Part shown: positions 12,601 through 22,751 of the stretch, in pieces
Layout: every line of letters begins with the position of its first letter
How positions within the stretch are numbered: position 1 is the stretch's first letter
NCBI RefSeq assembly: GCF_009727055.1
Contig: NC_052353.1
Location: 39,687,614-39,751,613, forward strand
From: Benincasa hispida
Taxonomy: Eukaryota; Streptophyta; Magnoliopsida; Cucurbitales; Cucurbitaceae
DNA length: 64,000 bases
Direction of reading: 5' to 3'
Made by a program: the position numbers and the translations under genes
The notes under the pieces: generated by a model
Seen by the model: the letters and a program-made list of their open reading frames with translations, nothing else
Told to the model about the DNA's origin: nothing
Databases searched by the model: none

Positions 12601-15006
12601 TTTGTTGTTAAGTGCATAACTAGTCTGTTTGATTATGAATGTGATAATTCTGTCACAATGAGTTTGGAACGATCTTGCTTCAGCTCAAAGATTTTTTTGA
12701 TAAGTGTTCCTTCATCATCGTCCACTGATAGGATCAACGTATCTCCACCCTTTTATTTGGTTATCATATCCAACAAAGATACATTTGGTTGCTTTCTTGT
12801 CAAACTTCTTTCTTTGATGGTCTGATACAATGTAATGACTCGGCTCCTTAGGACTTATACTAGGTCGTTATTACATGCATGTATACCTTTCAAATCAACA
12901 TTTTTCCATGATTTGGTAAAAACCAAATAAATACTATGAAATAAATAATTTTAATAAAAGTAAATAATTGAATTTCATTTAACAAGGTACCCTTAAAACC
13001 ATGAAACAAAACTAAAAAAATCTTTTAAAAAGTCCAAAAGCACAAATACTAAAATTTCGAGTCCAAACATCAAGACTAAAAATTTTGAAATATAAAATCT
13101 TGAAAACATGAGCGAAAAAATATGACTGGTCCCACTGGCTTAATCACAGATTTCGCTTATCATTTGTCGACATGTTATTTCCTTACATGAGAAAGATTGA
13201 ATATAAGATACTCAGCAATTAACCCCACTACTGGGATCAGGCTAATCATTTATGTCCAATAAATGCAATTTGAACTGAAACTCTATACTAGTAGGACCTA
13301 AAGATTTCTCTTACTTGAGTGACGCTTTTACGTTTTACCTTTCTCCTAGACGTGTGTCACTTTCACACACATCAGGTCCAATGTATATCTCTTTCATATA
13401 CATTGAACTCTCTAAGAATGCATCACTTTCGTACACCCCAGGTCTTCTCTATAAAAGTAGGGATGTGTACCTTTTTCATGCACATGGTTATATATACACC
13501 TCCTTCATATATACATCACATTGAGTGTGCACCTCTTTCATACGCCCTAGTCCCCTCTAGGTATGCATCACTTTCATACATACTAGCCGTGTGAACAAAA
13601 GTAAAAGCTTTCACTTTTACCGTGTGAACAAAAAAAAGAAAGGAAAATAGGAAATACAAAAGTTTACGAATAATTATTTTAAATAATAAAATTGTTGAAA
13701 ATATTTTCAAATATAATAAAATGTCATTGTCTATCAATGATAGATCACGATAAAATGCTATAGATATTTATCACTTATACTGATAGATGGCTAATGTGGT
13801 CTATCACTGATAAATAATGACATTCGGTTATATTTATAAATAAGTTGATCATTCCAAAATTTACGTAAAATCTCTAAAATTGAAGAAAAACACTTTTAAA
13901 AAAATTATCGTTACGAGAATACACTAAGGGGGCGTTTGACGCGCTTGAATTGGGTTGGTAATTATTATAGGAGAAGAGTAATTGGAAGAATTGATGCGAA
14001 TAACGAAATGAGAAATGTGAATTAACACAAATAACGAGGTAATAAACCTTTTTAATAATTTGTGAACCAAAGGGTGAGTAGGTTTTCTTTACCCACCCAA
14101 CCTAACCCAAACTTGGGGGTCAAATGCCCCATAAATAACATGTATTAATTAATTTGATTTTTTTAAAAAAATTATGAGTTAAATTTTATTATATTGTACA
14201 TCACTATTTAAATTAATTTTAAATTTTATTTAATAACTTTTAATTAATCAATATACATTAATGCAAAAATTGAAATTTCAACGGAAAAACAAGGATAAAA
14301 ATATAAATTTTAAAATCAAACAACGTTTAAACAAAACTCAAACATTAAATATAAAATGGTAAAATATTAAAATTTGTTAAAATTTAAGGGGGGAAAACTA
14401 AAATGTAATATTTGAGTGTGATAAAAATGTGACCTGAATGATAGGGAGAGAAGGCAAAGCCAAATCCCGGCGCACATTAGCAACAAACTTTTCCATATTC
14501 CACTGATACGCATCAGCATCATGTTCAGTAGAGGTGTCACTTTCTCCTTGAAACCACAAAATCGCCCTAATTTCCCCGCCGTCCTTCACGCTATATCTCG
14601 CCCTCTTCACCATTTCCTCATACAGCTTCTCCCCACGCGCCCACTCTCTGATCGCCGTTCCTCCGACGGCGCACGGTACCACCGCCACCGCCACCGCCCC
14701 CACACTCTCTCTCACTCCGTTCGCAAACACCATCCCCGGCCCCACCCCGCACGTCTTCTTTGTGTCGATGTCCGCGTGGAGTGGCTCACGCGCCGCCTCC
14801 CAATGTTTCTTCGCGCTCAGCCGGAATATCGACGGGTGCGGCTTTGCTTCTGGTGGAACCACGCCGTCCCACCGGTGGAGCTTCTTTAAGACCCCGCCGC
14901 GTCCCGCCATGTTGCTCTGCCCGGAGAGGATGAAGATCTGCTTGTTTGGCGGTGGATTGAGAGTTGGATTTGTGTGGATCGGATCTGGATCGGTCGTAGT
15001 CGCCAT
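6617..15006 (-). CDS. SASA/SGNH-fold carbohydrate esterase, two exons
   Basis: Exons at 14434-15006 (573 nt, 191 codons) and 6617-6841 (225 nt with stop) join in phase 0 across a GT (CAG|GTCACA) to AG (AACAG|GTAGCA) intron of 7592 bp, giving 265 residues, about the usual size of the Arabidopsis At4g34215-type family (DUF303/SASA). Catalytic blocks are all present: GQSNM with the nucleophile at Ser31, a Gly block in [18 protein letters not shown] as the block III equivalent, and DNLH (Asp229, His232) in exon 2. No signal peptide is obvious; the N-terminus is Pro/Thr-rich and hydrophilic. The family is expected to remove acetyl groups from carbohydrates, but the substrate of plant members is not well defined. 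The intron is stuffed with MITEs, a copia element, a solo LTR and an LTR fragment. The last codons (Pro-Ser-Ser-Ile-stop) appear to lie in a MITE terminus. Both exons are intact, so the gene may work if the long intron is spliced. Confidence 0.85.
7225..8113. mobile_element. Self-nested MITE stack: three left halves then three right halves
   Basis: Left termini of the TTTGGTAACTATTTGG family occur at about 7227, 7369 and 7531, each followed by that family's left half up to 'gaaaactaaa'. Right termini then occur ending at about 7831 (CCAAATAGTTATTAAACAGG), 7975 and 8113. After each right terminus the sequence resumes at the central 'agtttttaaaaagttgtttttg' of the family. This L-L-L-R-R-R order is what three successive insertions at the same central site would leave. 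It lies in the esterase intron. Confidence 0.7.
8120..8343. other. Intron spacer; nothing recognised
   Basis: Short unremarkable segment of the esterase intron between the MITE stack and the copia LTR. Confidence 0.4.
8344..8732 (-). mobile_element. 3' LTR of the minus-strand copia element (389 bp)
   Basis: The segment is bounded by TGTTGGAG at 8344 and CTCCAACA ending at 8732, an 8-bp perfect inverted repeat with the TG...CA form of LTRs. A purine tract (complement of ACTCCCCCTCAACACT, about 8771-8786) lies just inside. A 38-bp gap separates tract and LTR, so the true LTR start could be nearer 8770. No matching 5' LTR was found. Confidence 0.65.
8733..12830 (-). mobile_element. Ty1/copia remnant A (integrase end, reverse transcriptase, RNase H), split by a solo LTR
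   Basis: Reading leftward: an integrase C-terminal region at 12720-12830, then (after the 10556-12714 insertion) the linker and start of the reverse transcriptase (10100-10555), the palm domain at 9558-9950 with [15 protein letters not shown] and an intact YVDD, and the RNase H region at about 8900-9300 ([13 protein letters not shown]). Stops and frameshifts occur, for example near 9900, 10300 and 9590. The gag, protease and most of the integrase are missing, cut off at 12831 where another LTR-like sequence starts. It sits in reverse orientation to the DNA but in the same orientation as the host esterase gene, within its intron. Confidence 0.8.
10556..12714 (+). mobile_element. Solo LTR (2159 bp) with TCATC target duplication
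   Basis: Starts TGTTGGGGATGATGTCC at 10556 and ends GTGTTCCTTCA at 12714. It is flanked by the perfect 5-bp duplication TCATC (10551-10555 and 12715-12719). The reading frame of copia A stops at the left border and resumes at the right border in the same frame once one TCATC is removed, which confirms the boundaries. There is no internal coding region, so this is a recombination-derived solo LTR. Strand is taken from the U3-to-U5 order: the C-terminal part resembles the LTR end at 54005-54375. It contains a GATCG-rich stretch (12000-12300) with repeated 'acgatcg' words. Confidence 0.85.
12831..13640 (+). mobile_element. LTR-like fragment, probably Ty3/gypsy type
   Basis: Begins TGTAATGACTCGGCTCCTTAG, with an internal inverted repeat (TGTAATGAC...GTCGTTATTACA, 12831-12876), a start typical of some plant gypsy LTRs. 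It truncates copia A at exactly 12830. The segment continues with a 'gggatcaggctaatca' phrase and a tandem repeat at 13310-13600. The right end is not defined, and no gag or pol is seen. Confidence 0.4.
13310..13605. repeat. Degenerate tandem repeat of TGCATCACTTTCATACAC
   Basis: Variants of 'tgcatcactttcatacac' and 'gtgtacctctttcatacac' alternate with 'ccaggtcttctctaag' about every 30-45 bp, for about 7 copies. Long open frames here are a by-product of the repeat. Confidence 0.6.
13720..13815. repeat. Palindromic CTATCANTGATAG repeat
   Basis: TCTATCAATGATAGA, ACTGATAGAT and TCTATCACTGATAAA occur within about 95 bp, and TGTCATT near one end is answered by AATGACA at the other (13721 and 13809), so the segment can fold as a hairpin. 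The same family recurs at 23980-24471. Confidence 0.6.
13928..14130. mobile_element. MITE, 203 bp, GGGGGCGTTTGAC ends
   Basis: Terminal inverted repeats GGGGGCGTTTGAC (13928) and GTCAAATGCCCC (ending 14130). The match continues inward through TTGGGTTGG / CCAACCTAACCCAA for about 30 bp. The left flank is TAA and the right flank ATAA, compatible with a TAA-type duplication of PIF/Harbinger-like MITEs, but the duplication is not clean. It lies about 300 bp inside the esterase intron from the exon 1 donor. Confidence 0.7.
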
Positions 15007-15045
15007 GATTTTGGGATGCGGATGGTTGTGGTGGTGGTGGTGGGT

Positions 15046-15052
15046 TTTTATA
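15046..15052 (-). promoter_or_regulatory. Candidate TATA box of the esterase gene
   Basis: On the minus strand a TATAAAAA-type hexamer lies 40 nt upstream of the ATG at 15006, followed by a CCACC-rich leader. If used, the 5' leader would be only about 10-15 nt. This is position and motif only. Confidence 0.4.
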
Positions 15053-15199
15053 TTCCGTCGTCACGGTGGTTGGGTGTTAAATGATGAATGGTTTGTTGAA
15101 AGGAAATACGTGTTTTGGCTTTTTCTGGTGGAGGAAAAAAGAAGCCGACTTATTAATCCCTTCTGTTATATTTTGTGTGCATGCGAAGCTAAGAACACC

Positions 15200-15715
15200 A
15201 CAATCCAAACAATTCGGACTATCCAATCCGTTAGATTGGTTTTGTTGAATTTTTCTATTTTTATTGGTTGTATTGGATCGTGGGTTGGCTAAAAAATATT
15301 TGGTTGATCCAACCCAATCCGAATTATATATATATATATATATATATTCCTATTTATATAAAGTTTTATTTCTTTGTATTGATTAATTTTTGAATTTATA
15401 ATATTTTTCTTTTAAAATTGTTATGATATTGTCTTTGTTTAAAGTTTACAATACATAGATATTTGATATTTAATATCTTAATTTTATGAGATTTTAGTTA
15501 TTAGTCACGTATTGTATATAAATTTATATATTTTTCATTAAAAATAAAAAATAAGTTATAACCCGACATATCCAACTCAATTCAACCCGAATTTTAAGGG
15601 TTAAGTTGGAAACTTTATTTGGGTGGGTTGCCAATCAAACCAATCCAAATTTTAGATTGGTCCAAAAAATACCCTCAATTCAACCCAATCCATGTACATC
15701 CTACGCCTAACACAC
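15200..15715. mobile_element. Degenerate hAT-like MITE with CCAACCCAATCC words
   Basis: Rich in ATTGGGTTGG / CCAACCCAATCC words with a (TA)n run at 15325-15347. The right end (CATCCTACGCCTAA) resembles the TAGGNGTNG termini of the elements at 16438 and 60666. A matching left end was not found, so this is either truncated or misread. Confidence 0.35.
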
Positions 15716-15789
15716 AAGAGATTTTATATTATTTTGTTTGGCTCATATTTATTTAAGTTAAATTATAAATTAGGTTGAGAAAATTAGAT

Positions 15790-16400
15790 TTTTTTTTAAG
15801 AGCCAATGATAATAAATTACAAAGACATTGAGGCTAGATCCACTTCAACCAAGCTACAAAGTCAATTAGGAAAGTCACCCAATCAACAATGAGCCTCTGC
15901 CCTATTTGTAAAACAAGTTATACCACCAATTACCAAATTTTTAGATCGACAAATGTACAAACCTTAAAATTTCGAACTGCATTCCTCTTCATTGTCCAAA
16001 ACTCACTCATATGATCTCGAAGCACTCAACCAATACCACCTTTACATCCTAAGAAGCATCACAAGACAAAGTCATCCACCAATCCGGGAGGGCAAACTCA
16101 CACACCTCGTTTGCTATCAGTTGCCTCCTCCCTTCTCACTAAGTCTCGCCAACCCACAATCACTTGTGTCTCTATACTAGTTGTGCTCTAATACTCCAAG
16201 AGGAACCTCATGATCAAATTAGTCAGGATCCCCGATGTACCACCATTCTCTCAAAAGACATCACGATTACGCACCTCCCAAATGTGCTACAACACCACTA
16301 AGTATGTCACCACTTCATCTTCGTACCATGCTCTCGAATCCATCCAAAATGATCCAGCGATGACCATCTGTTCCTACAACACAAAACTGACATAAACATT
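15790..16400 (-). mobile_element. Possible LINE 3' fragment
   Basis: On the minus strand about 16215-16330 encodes a WHIWEVRNRDVF-like phrase, the sort of segment found after the reverse transcriptase in plant LINEs (compare LWKEQSQRLF at 33690). The remainder is stop-ridden. Identification rests on this one block. Confidence 0.35.
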
Positions 16401-16437
16401 AGATTGGCACGCGACATTTTCAAAAGAGAGTCAGAAT

Positions 16438-16872
16438 TAGGGGTGGTCATTCAAATTGCAAAAATTGAACCGTTTCTAAGAACTGAACCGAAAACTTAGT
16501 GAAACCGAAACATATGGTTTGATCCGGTTTGAAGAAATTTTGAAATCGAATTAATTCGATTTGGTTCGGTTTCAATTTCGAAAATCAAATTTGAAACAGA
16601 ACAGAATTGTGTTTAACTAATATATATATTTATATATTTATAAAAATAGTAAAACCAAATCATTTTTAATTTAAAGAACAAAACCGAATTTAAAACTGAA
16701 CCGAACCGAACCGAACCGTTTTTTAATTAAAAAATATATAACATAGATTTTTTTTTTTTAAATGCCAAAACCTAATTTGTAACTATATGCGGTTCGATTC
16801 GGATCGATTTCACATATTAGAAAATTCGATTCTGTTCGGTTTGACCACCGAACCGAACCGTTTCCACCATTA
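16438..16872. mobile_element. hAT-type MITE, 435 bp, near-perfect 8-bp target duplication
   Basis: Ends TAGGGGTGG (16438) and CCACCATTA (ending 16872) are inverted relative to each other. Flanks GTCAGAAT (16430-16437) and GTTAGAAT (16873-16880) match at 7 of 8 bases, the target length of hAT elements. The interior carries GAACCGAACCGAACCG runs. No coding capacity. Confidence 0.75.
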
Positions 16873-16880
16873 GTTAGAAT

Positions 16881-17490
16881 TTAGTCTTATGGTTTGATAA
16901 AAGTTTTATAAATAGTCAATACAGGACTCTTAGTCTTAATATCCTCTTAATACCATATGAAATCAACCTTTCTCCCATACATTGCAGAGGAGTCCAGCTA
17001 CATGGTGTTGGCCCAAATAACATGTTGTGTTTGATTTAACTTTTCAAGTATTTAATTTTGAAAATAAGCTAATTTAGAAAAAAAAATGAAGTATTTTGAC
17101 AACCACTTAAAATAGAATTTGAAACACTTTCAAACTATTTTAAACATTTTTTAATCAAAATATTGGTTAAATAAAAATGACTTTTCTTTAAAAAAAGAAC
17201 ATTTTTTCCTATATTTAATTCAAGCAAATCCTCAAGGTGAAAGGGTAAAATCAGTGGAGAAGATGACAACATTGAAATTGAAAAAACAAGTTTAATTTGC
17301 CACTTTAAGAATTTTGCTCTATTAGTAAATAATTAGGCTTATTTTGTTATTTGTTACCATTGTTCTTAGATATATATTACTTTTCTTGGATCAAGACTTA
17401 ATATATTTATACAACACCTTTAATGTTCTACCAAAACTAATGATATAATTCTATAAGTCCGTCATCTTGTTAAAGACAAGTGAAAATAAA
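16881..17490. other. No gene seen
   Basis: AT-rich spacer without recognisable terminal repeats or coding blocks. Confidence 0.4.
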
Positions 17491-17496
17491 ATGGCT

Positions 17497-17760
17497 CACT
17501 ACAACAAAAATAGGTTTTCATAACTCTAAAAAATTGTCATGAAAAATTTATCATTAATTTCGAAAAATCTGTTTTTTCCTGTCAAATAGAGGTTTTCCAC
17601 GTTTAATGACTATTATTTTCAGTCATAAGTTAATGATACGAAAAAATTGTCATAAATTTCGAAAAATTTAAAAAACTCTGTTTTTTTCCAAAAAATAAAA
17701 ATACGTGATTTTGATTTTAATGACTATTTTTTCTCTCTCCTATCTATTTTTGTTAGTATG
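17497..17760. mobile_element. CACTA-type MITE, about 264 bp
   Basis: Left end CACTACAACAAAAATAGG (17497), right end CCTATCTATTTTTGTTAGTATG (to 17760). They are inverted copies with small indels. The interior repeats 'cataaatttcgaaaaat' and 'tttaatgactatt' words. CACTA is the signature terminus of the CACTA (En/Spm) superfamily. A 3-bp target duplication is not evident. Confidence 0.6.
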
Positions 17761-18144
17761 TCACTAAAAATCTATTTTATTGTATTGACTATATAATGCC
17801 ATTGGTTGGAAACCAAATTTATAATACAACTTTAGCTAGTTTTAACTATAATTTAACTTTGTTTATCATATTTTACACGAACTTTTTAATATTTTACTAA
17901 TTAGGATGATTTGAATTAACCAAGTCACAAACACTTTTACAATGTTTGGAGCTTATCATGTTCTTTCCTTTTAGATGTAGGGATCACTATTATTCTGATA
18001 TTTTATTAAAATTTTATACATTAATATGCTGACGTTATTTTTTACTCATCTTAATCTATCTACTTTTGAGTATAGTCATTTAACCATACATTACATAATT
18101 AATTAGGGAAGGAAATGATCTACTTAACCAAGGATGATTTGCCA

Positions 18145-18310
18145 ACAAGAGCGTAGCTCAACTGGCATAATATTCATTTTCCATCTGTACGAGACCTTTT
18201 GATTTTGTCCACTTTATGTCTAGAGTAAAGTAGATAATATTAGACCATTGTATAGATATCTTATTTTATATGATCGTTGAAACCTATGCAATACTTCCCC
18301 CTTCTTTTTT
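18145..18310 (+). mobile_element. Possible tRNA-derived SINE fragment
   Basis: GAGCGTAGCTCAACTGGCATAA contains a polymerase III A-box (TAGCTCAACTGG). The B-box region is degraded (CTGTACGAGACC), and the tail is not clear. Too damaged to be a tRNA gene. The flanks 17761-18144 and 18311-18979 are AT-rich with nothing recognised. Confidence 0.35.
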
Positions 18311-18987
18311 AGTTTTCTTTTGCATAAAAAATAAAGTAATTTGAATTAGACTATGCCTCTGTTTGAAATTGTTGTAGCTTCTAAAATAATTATTGTCATC
18401 TGTGCTTTTAGAAAAAACAGTTGTGAAAAAAAAAATAGTATTCAATAAATTTCATCTCAAACTTTAAAAAGTAGATTAGAGTGTTTAGTAAATAAATACA
18501 AAAGACATCTTATTTTAGATGTAATAACTAAAATAGACTTATAATCAATTTTTAAAAAATTTTAAATAATTGTTTGGCATGATAAATTTTGTTTCTAATC
18601 GATTAATTTTGAAATATTAAGGAAAATAGTTTTATTTAAAAAATAAATATGGTATACTCTTTTTTTTTTTTTTTTTAATGATGCACTTAACTCATGAAAA
18701 ATAGAAAATATAATTGATTAGGTGAGAAATAGATAAATATATAAAATAAATCTTTGTTTCAAAATATAAAATTGAAAATTAAATATTAATTAAAAATTTT
18801 ACTTGATTTTAGGAGAATCTAAAAAGAGTCAACATGAAATTAAAATGTATGTTAGAAGTGATTTTAACAAATTTAACTTAAATATGTTTTATCAAATGCA
18901 AAAAATAGTTAAGATTTTTTTTTTCTAATGACTTTTTGGCACAGCTAAGAAAATGTCAAACGTGCCTATCTAAATGGTTCTAAAGGG

Positions 18988-19665
18988 TAGGAGTGAATAG
19001 GGATGATCGAAAAACTGAGCTGAATGATCAAAACTAACCAAACGAAGGGTTGGAGGCTGGTTTTTTCAAAAAAACTAGTCGGGGATGGTTTTATTGAATT
19101 CTAGTTTTAAACCAACTCGACCCCGATCTGAAAATTTGACCAAACCGCCCGACCCCAATCAAATTAATTAAATATTATATAATTATTAGAATTTATTTTA
19201 TAACATCTATAATTTATTAATAATAATATACTTTTATTATAAATAATAAATTCAAATATCTTAAAATATTTGTTGATGTTATTAAATATTAATATATCAA
19301 ATCAAACTAAATAATCGTTATTACTTTTCACTTTTCCCAATTTCTCAACCTCGAAGTCCAAAGTCCAAAGGTCTTTCTTGTTTAGTTGTCTTTTCATTTT
19401 CTTCTTCTCTTCTTCTTCAATCTTCCTTTCTAGTTCTTCCTTCCTTGTTTGAATGTTTGATGTTCTTCTTCTTCACCTTCTTCACCTTCTTCAACAAGTG
19501 CACACATCTTCTTCTTCAATCTTCATAGGGGCCTCCCGCTCCAGACACGGACAGCAATCTTCATCGGCGCCTCCTCCGGCCACGCAGTTGCACACCACAC
19601 GCCGTCAGGTGTCGGCCACAACACATCAACTTTACTCCCATGGCAGCGGCAGCCACGATTTGTGT

Positions 19666-19705
<40 letters not shown>

Positions 19706-21985
19706 TAAGTTTTCATTTTTTTAATGTAGTTTTTTTTTAGTTTACATATTTTAATAATTGAAATATAATCCGCCTTTAATAGAATTTAAAAAGTTTTGAT
19801 ATATATATATATATTTATTGTAAGTTTTTGTTTGTTTTCCAATTTTTGATAATCTAAAGTGGGCACATGTATGTTTGTAACATTCAAGTGAATGTTAATA
19901 GATGAAATATAATCCGACCTTCAAGTTATAATTTAAAAAGTTTTCATTTTTTTTTTTTTTTGTAAGTTTTCAAAAAAAATTTTTCAATTTTTACTTTAAT
20001 TTTTGGTAATCTAATAGTTGACACATATATGTTTGTAACAATCAAGTGAATGTTAATAGTTGAAATATAATCCAACATTTCAATTAGAATTTAAAAAGTT
20101 ATGACTTTTTTTTTTCTTTCCAATTTTTACTTTAATTTTTTATAATCTAATAGTGGACACATGTATGTTTGTAATATTCAACTGAAAGTTAATAGTTGAA
20201 ATATAATCCGACCTTCAAGTTAGAACTTAAAAAGTTTATATTATGATTTTTTTGTAGGTTGAATATGGAAAAAGAAAAGAAAAAACCTATCAATGCAACG
20301 AAAAAGATAGACGATGAGACGATCGTCAATGTTGATGGAGATGAAGAAGTCACTGAGAATCCAACAAAAAGGCGTAAGAACAATAAAACATTCATAGTTT
20401 GGGAATATTTTGAGCGTTTGAAGGGTAATCCTAATAATCCTTATGCTAGGTACAAATATTGTGGAGTTACTTATGCATGTCATTCAAAGCGTAATAGTAA
20501 TGGGATGATGGAAAATCACTTAGATATTTGTAAGAAATCCCCATACCAAAGGAAGAAAGATCCGACACAAAATACCTTACCTTTCAAACCTAAAAGAAGA
20601 AGGTGTTGGGGATGGTCCTTCAGAACTTGTATGTGAATCATTTAGTTAGAAAGTTGTTGTGAAGCTTTGGCTAAAATGATAATCGTAGATGAATTATCTT
20701 TCAAGTTTGTAGAGAAGAAAGGTTTTAAGGGATTTATCAGTAAATTAACATGTTCCCAGCAACCTAAGTTTGTCATTCCATCTCGATTCACCATGGCTAG
20801 GGATATCCTGAAGATGTATGTTAATGAAAAATAGATATTGAAAGACATATTTATAAAAATGAAATATAACTGTTGAAACTGGAGCTATGCATGGAAGATG
20901 AAATGGAAGTGGTAATGGAAAAGGATTGGGGCTACACATGTGGATTTCGAATTGCTGAGACTATAAATTTTGATAGGGAGTCAGAGATTGATGTATATTT
21001 ATTGGAATCCCTCGTGGAGTGTGCTAATAGTAGTTTCGACATTCTTCATTGGTGGAAGCAGAATGAGCATCGATTTATGGTTCTTAGTCGTATTAGTAGA
21101 GATATTTTGGCCATTTCAATATCTATTGCAGCATTTAAGTCAGCTTTTAGTATTAGAGGATGTGTGGTTAATTTAAATTGTTGCTCAATGGCTCCAAGAG
21201 TGGTGGAAGCTCTTATATGCACTCAAAATTGGTTAAATTCAAACCCAATCAATCTTGACCTTCAAAATCAAGACATGGAAGAAGATTTAAGGTTTGAAGA
21301 AAGTATTCAAAATATTTTTTAATTCTTTGATTTTAATTTTTAATTTTCAATTCTTCTTTTTTTATTTCTAATTGTATGTTTTATAGGATTTCGAGCTGTC
21401 ATGGATGGAGAAAAAGACGTCGACAAGTTGAAAGAGAGATACTTTACCTAATTACGTTTGAATTTGGATGAATTAAGTTTATTTGTTTTGGAACTTTTAA
21501 ATTCAGTTTTATTGTATGGATAATGGATTGTGCATTGTTATCGGGATATTGATTGGATAGTATTATAACGTCAATGGATACAATAGTGGACTGGATATCA
21601 CTTACTAATTTTGTATTGAATAGTGGACACTACTTGATACTCAATAATTTTCTATTATTATTAATTATAAATTATGTTGAGATTTTGTAATTTACATGAC
21701 TAATTTATTATGTATTATTTAATGGATATTTGTATATATTAAAATAATTGGAACATGAAAATTATGAGTAGAGTGAAAAAAAAAAGGAAAAAAAGATAAT
21801 GAAACAAAAAATGGAAAAAAAAATAAGAATATAGAAAAAAAAAGTTGGTCGGTTAAACCTACCAGACTGGTTGGTTTATACAACCAAAATAAAGTGTGCG
21901 ATTTTGAGACTTTTCAAACCGAATATGGCGGTTTCGACGATGATTTTCATGGAAAACCAATCCGTTTTACCGACACTCACCCTTA
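18988..21985 (+). mobile_element. hAT transposon, 2998 bp, catalytic core deleted
   Basis: Ends TAGGAGTGAATA (18988) and CACTCACCCTTA (to 21985) are inverted, and flanks CTAAAGGG (18980-18987) and CTAAAAGA (21986-21993) match at 6 of 8. The plus strand encodes the two ends of a ricesleeper-like transposase. From an ATG at 20265 there is a basic region and a BED zinc finger (about 20420-20540: YCG...C, then H and C), in which the usual first cysteine reads tyrosine. A middle piece to about 20835 ends VNEK-stop. The C-terminal dimerisation domain follows at 20930-21265 (EIDVYLLE, DILHWWK, RISRDILAI, PRVVEALICTQ). Roughly 400 residues between them, including the DDE catalytic region, are missing and frames are broken, so it cannot make transposase, but its ends could still be mobilised by a relative. 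Confidence 0.85.
19755..20240. repeat. Tandem repeat, about 3.5 copies of a 137-155-bp unit, inside the hAT
   Basis: The phrase GAAATATAATCC...AATTTAAAAAGTT recurs at about 19762, 19907, 20063 and 20200. The spacers contain 'cacatgtatgtttgtaac' and 'gaatgttaatag'. The array lies between the GC-richer 5' part and the BED-finger exon, and ends at a TTTGTAG acceptor-like site before the ATG. Confidence 0.7.
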
Positions 21986-21993
21986 CTAAAAGA

Positions 21994-22750
21994 CATAAGT
22001 CAAGAACTTCATGCGTTCCTATTATATTTAATCGAAGGGATCCAATCCCTTAAAATATTAAAGCTCAAGAGTGCATTTTGTCCTACAATTTTTATTCAAT
22101 TATTTTTTTTTAACAAAATCATTATTATTATTATTTTTTGTGTACGCAACGGTGACAATAAATTTTAGAGAACGAGTTATATGCTTAACCTTCATTTTTG
22201 TATTTGTACTCTTAGCGCTAATTTAGTAATTTTAGATTAAAATTTATAAATTATTCTTGAACTTTGTATTTTGTTTCAAAATCACTTCAAAAGTTTCATT
22301 AATACTTTAAAACTAGAAAACAAAATTAAAAATTTTCTTATGGTTAGTTTTTTTACGAAAACCCCTAATTTCAAAATTTTTCATACGTACCCTCCAACTT
22401 TCAAGAAGAGTTGAAAAATATAATACCTCATTTCAAAAACACCATTGAACTATCAAATGTTGCATCAAAACCATTAACTTTTGAGACAATAAAAAGTTTT
22501 TTTTTTTTTTTTTTTTTTTATAAAAAAAATGCTTGTCATTAGTATATGAACGTAAACTCTTCATCTATACTCCAATCACACCTCCCTCTTTAATTCTCTC
22601 TCCTCTACTTCAATCTATGGTCTAACACTTTCTCGTTCCTCATCTTTTCCTCCTCATTTCTTTCAATACATTCTTAATCTCTTTCTTTCATTCCTCAATC
22701 TCTAAAACTTCCTCCATTTTTCTACTATTTTCCTATCTTCTTAAATGTTA
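21994..22750. other. No gene seen
   Basis: AT-rich, with poly-T at 22498-22519 and a CT-rich stretch at 22560-22735. Nothing coding. Confidence 0.45.
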
Positions 22751-22751
22751 G

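Noticed and set aside
14521..15292. Long open frames on the plus strand over the esterase exon 1
   Set aside because: They are antisense shadows of the GC-rich exon, which encodes all catalytic motifs on the minus strand.
18150..18225. A tRNA gene from the TAGCTCAACTGG A-box
   Set aside because: No acceptor stem or intact B-box; it fits a SINE head better.
19453..19740. 95-codon open frame in the hAT 5' part
   Set aside because: Ends in a poly-T tract encoding Phe only, with no conserved domain; probably leader sequence of the element.
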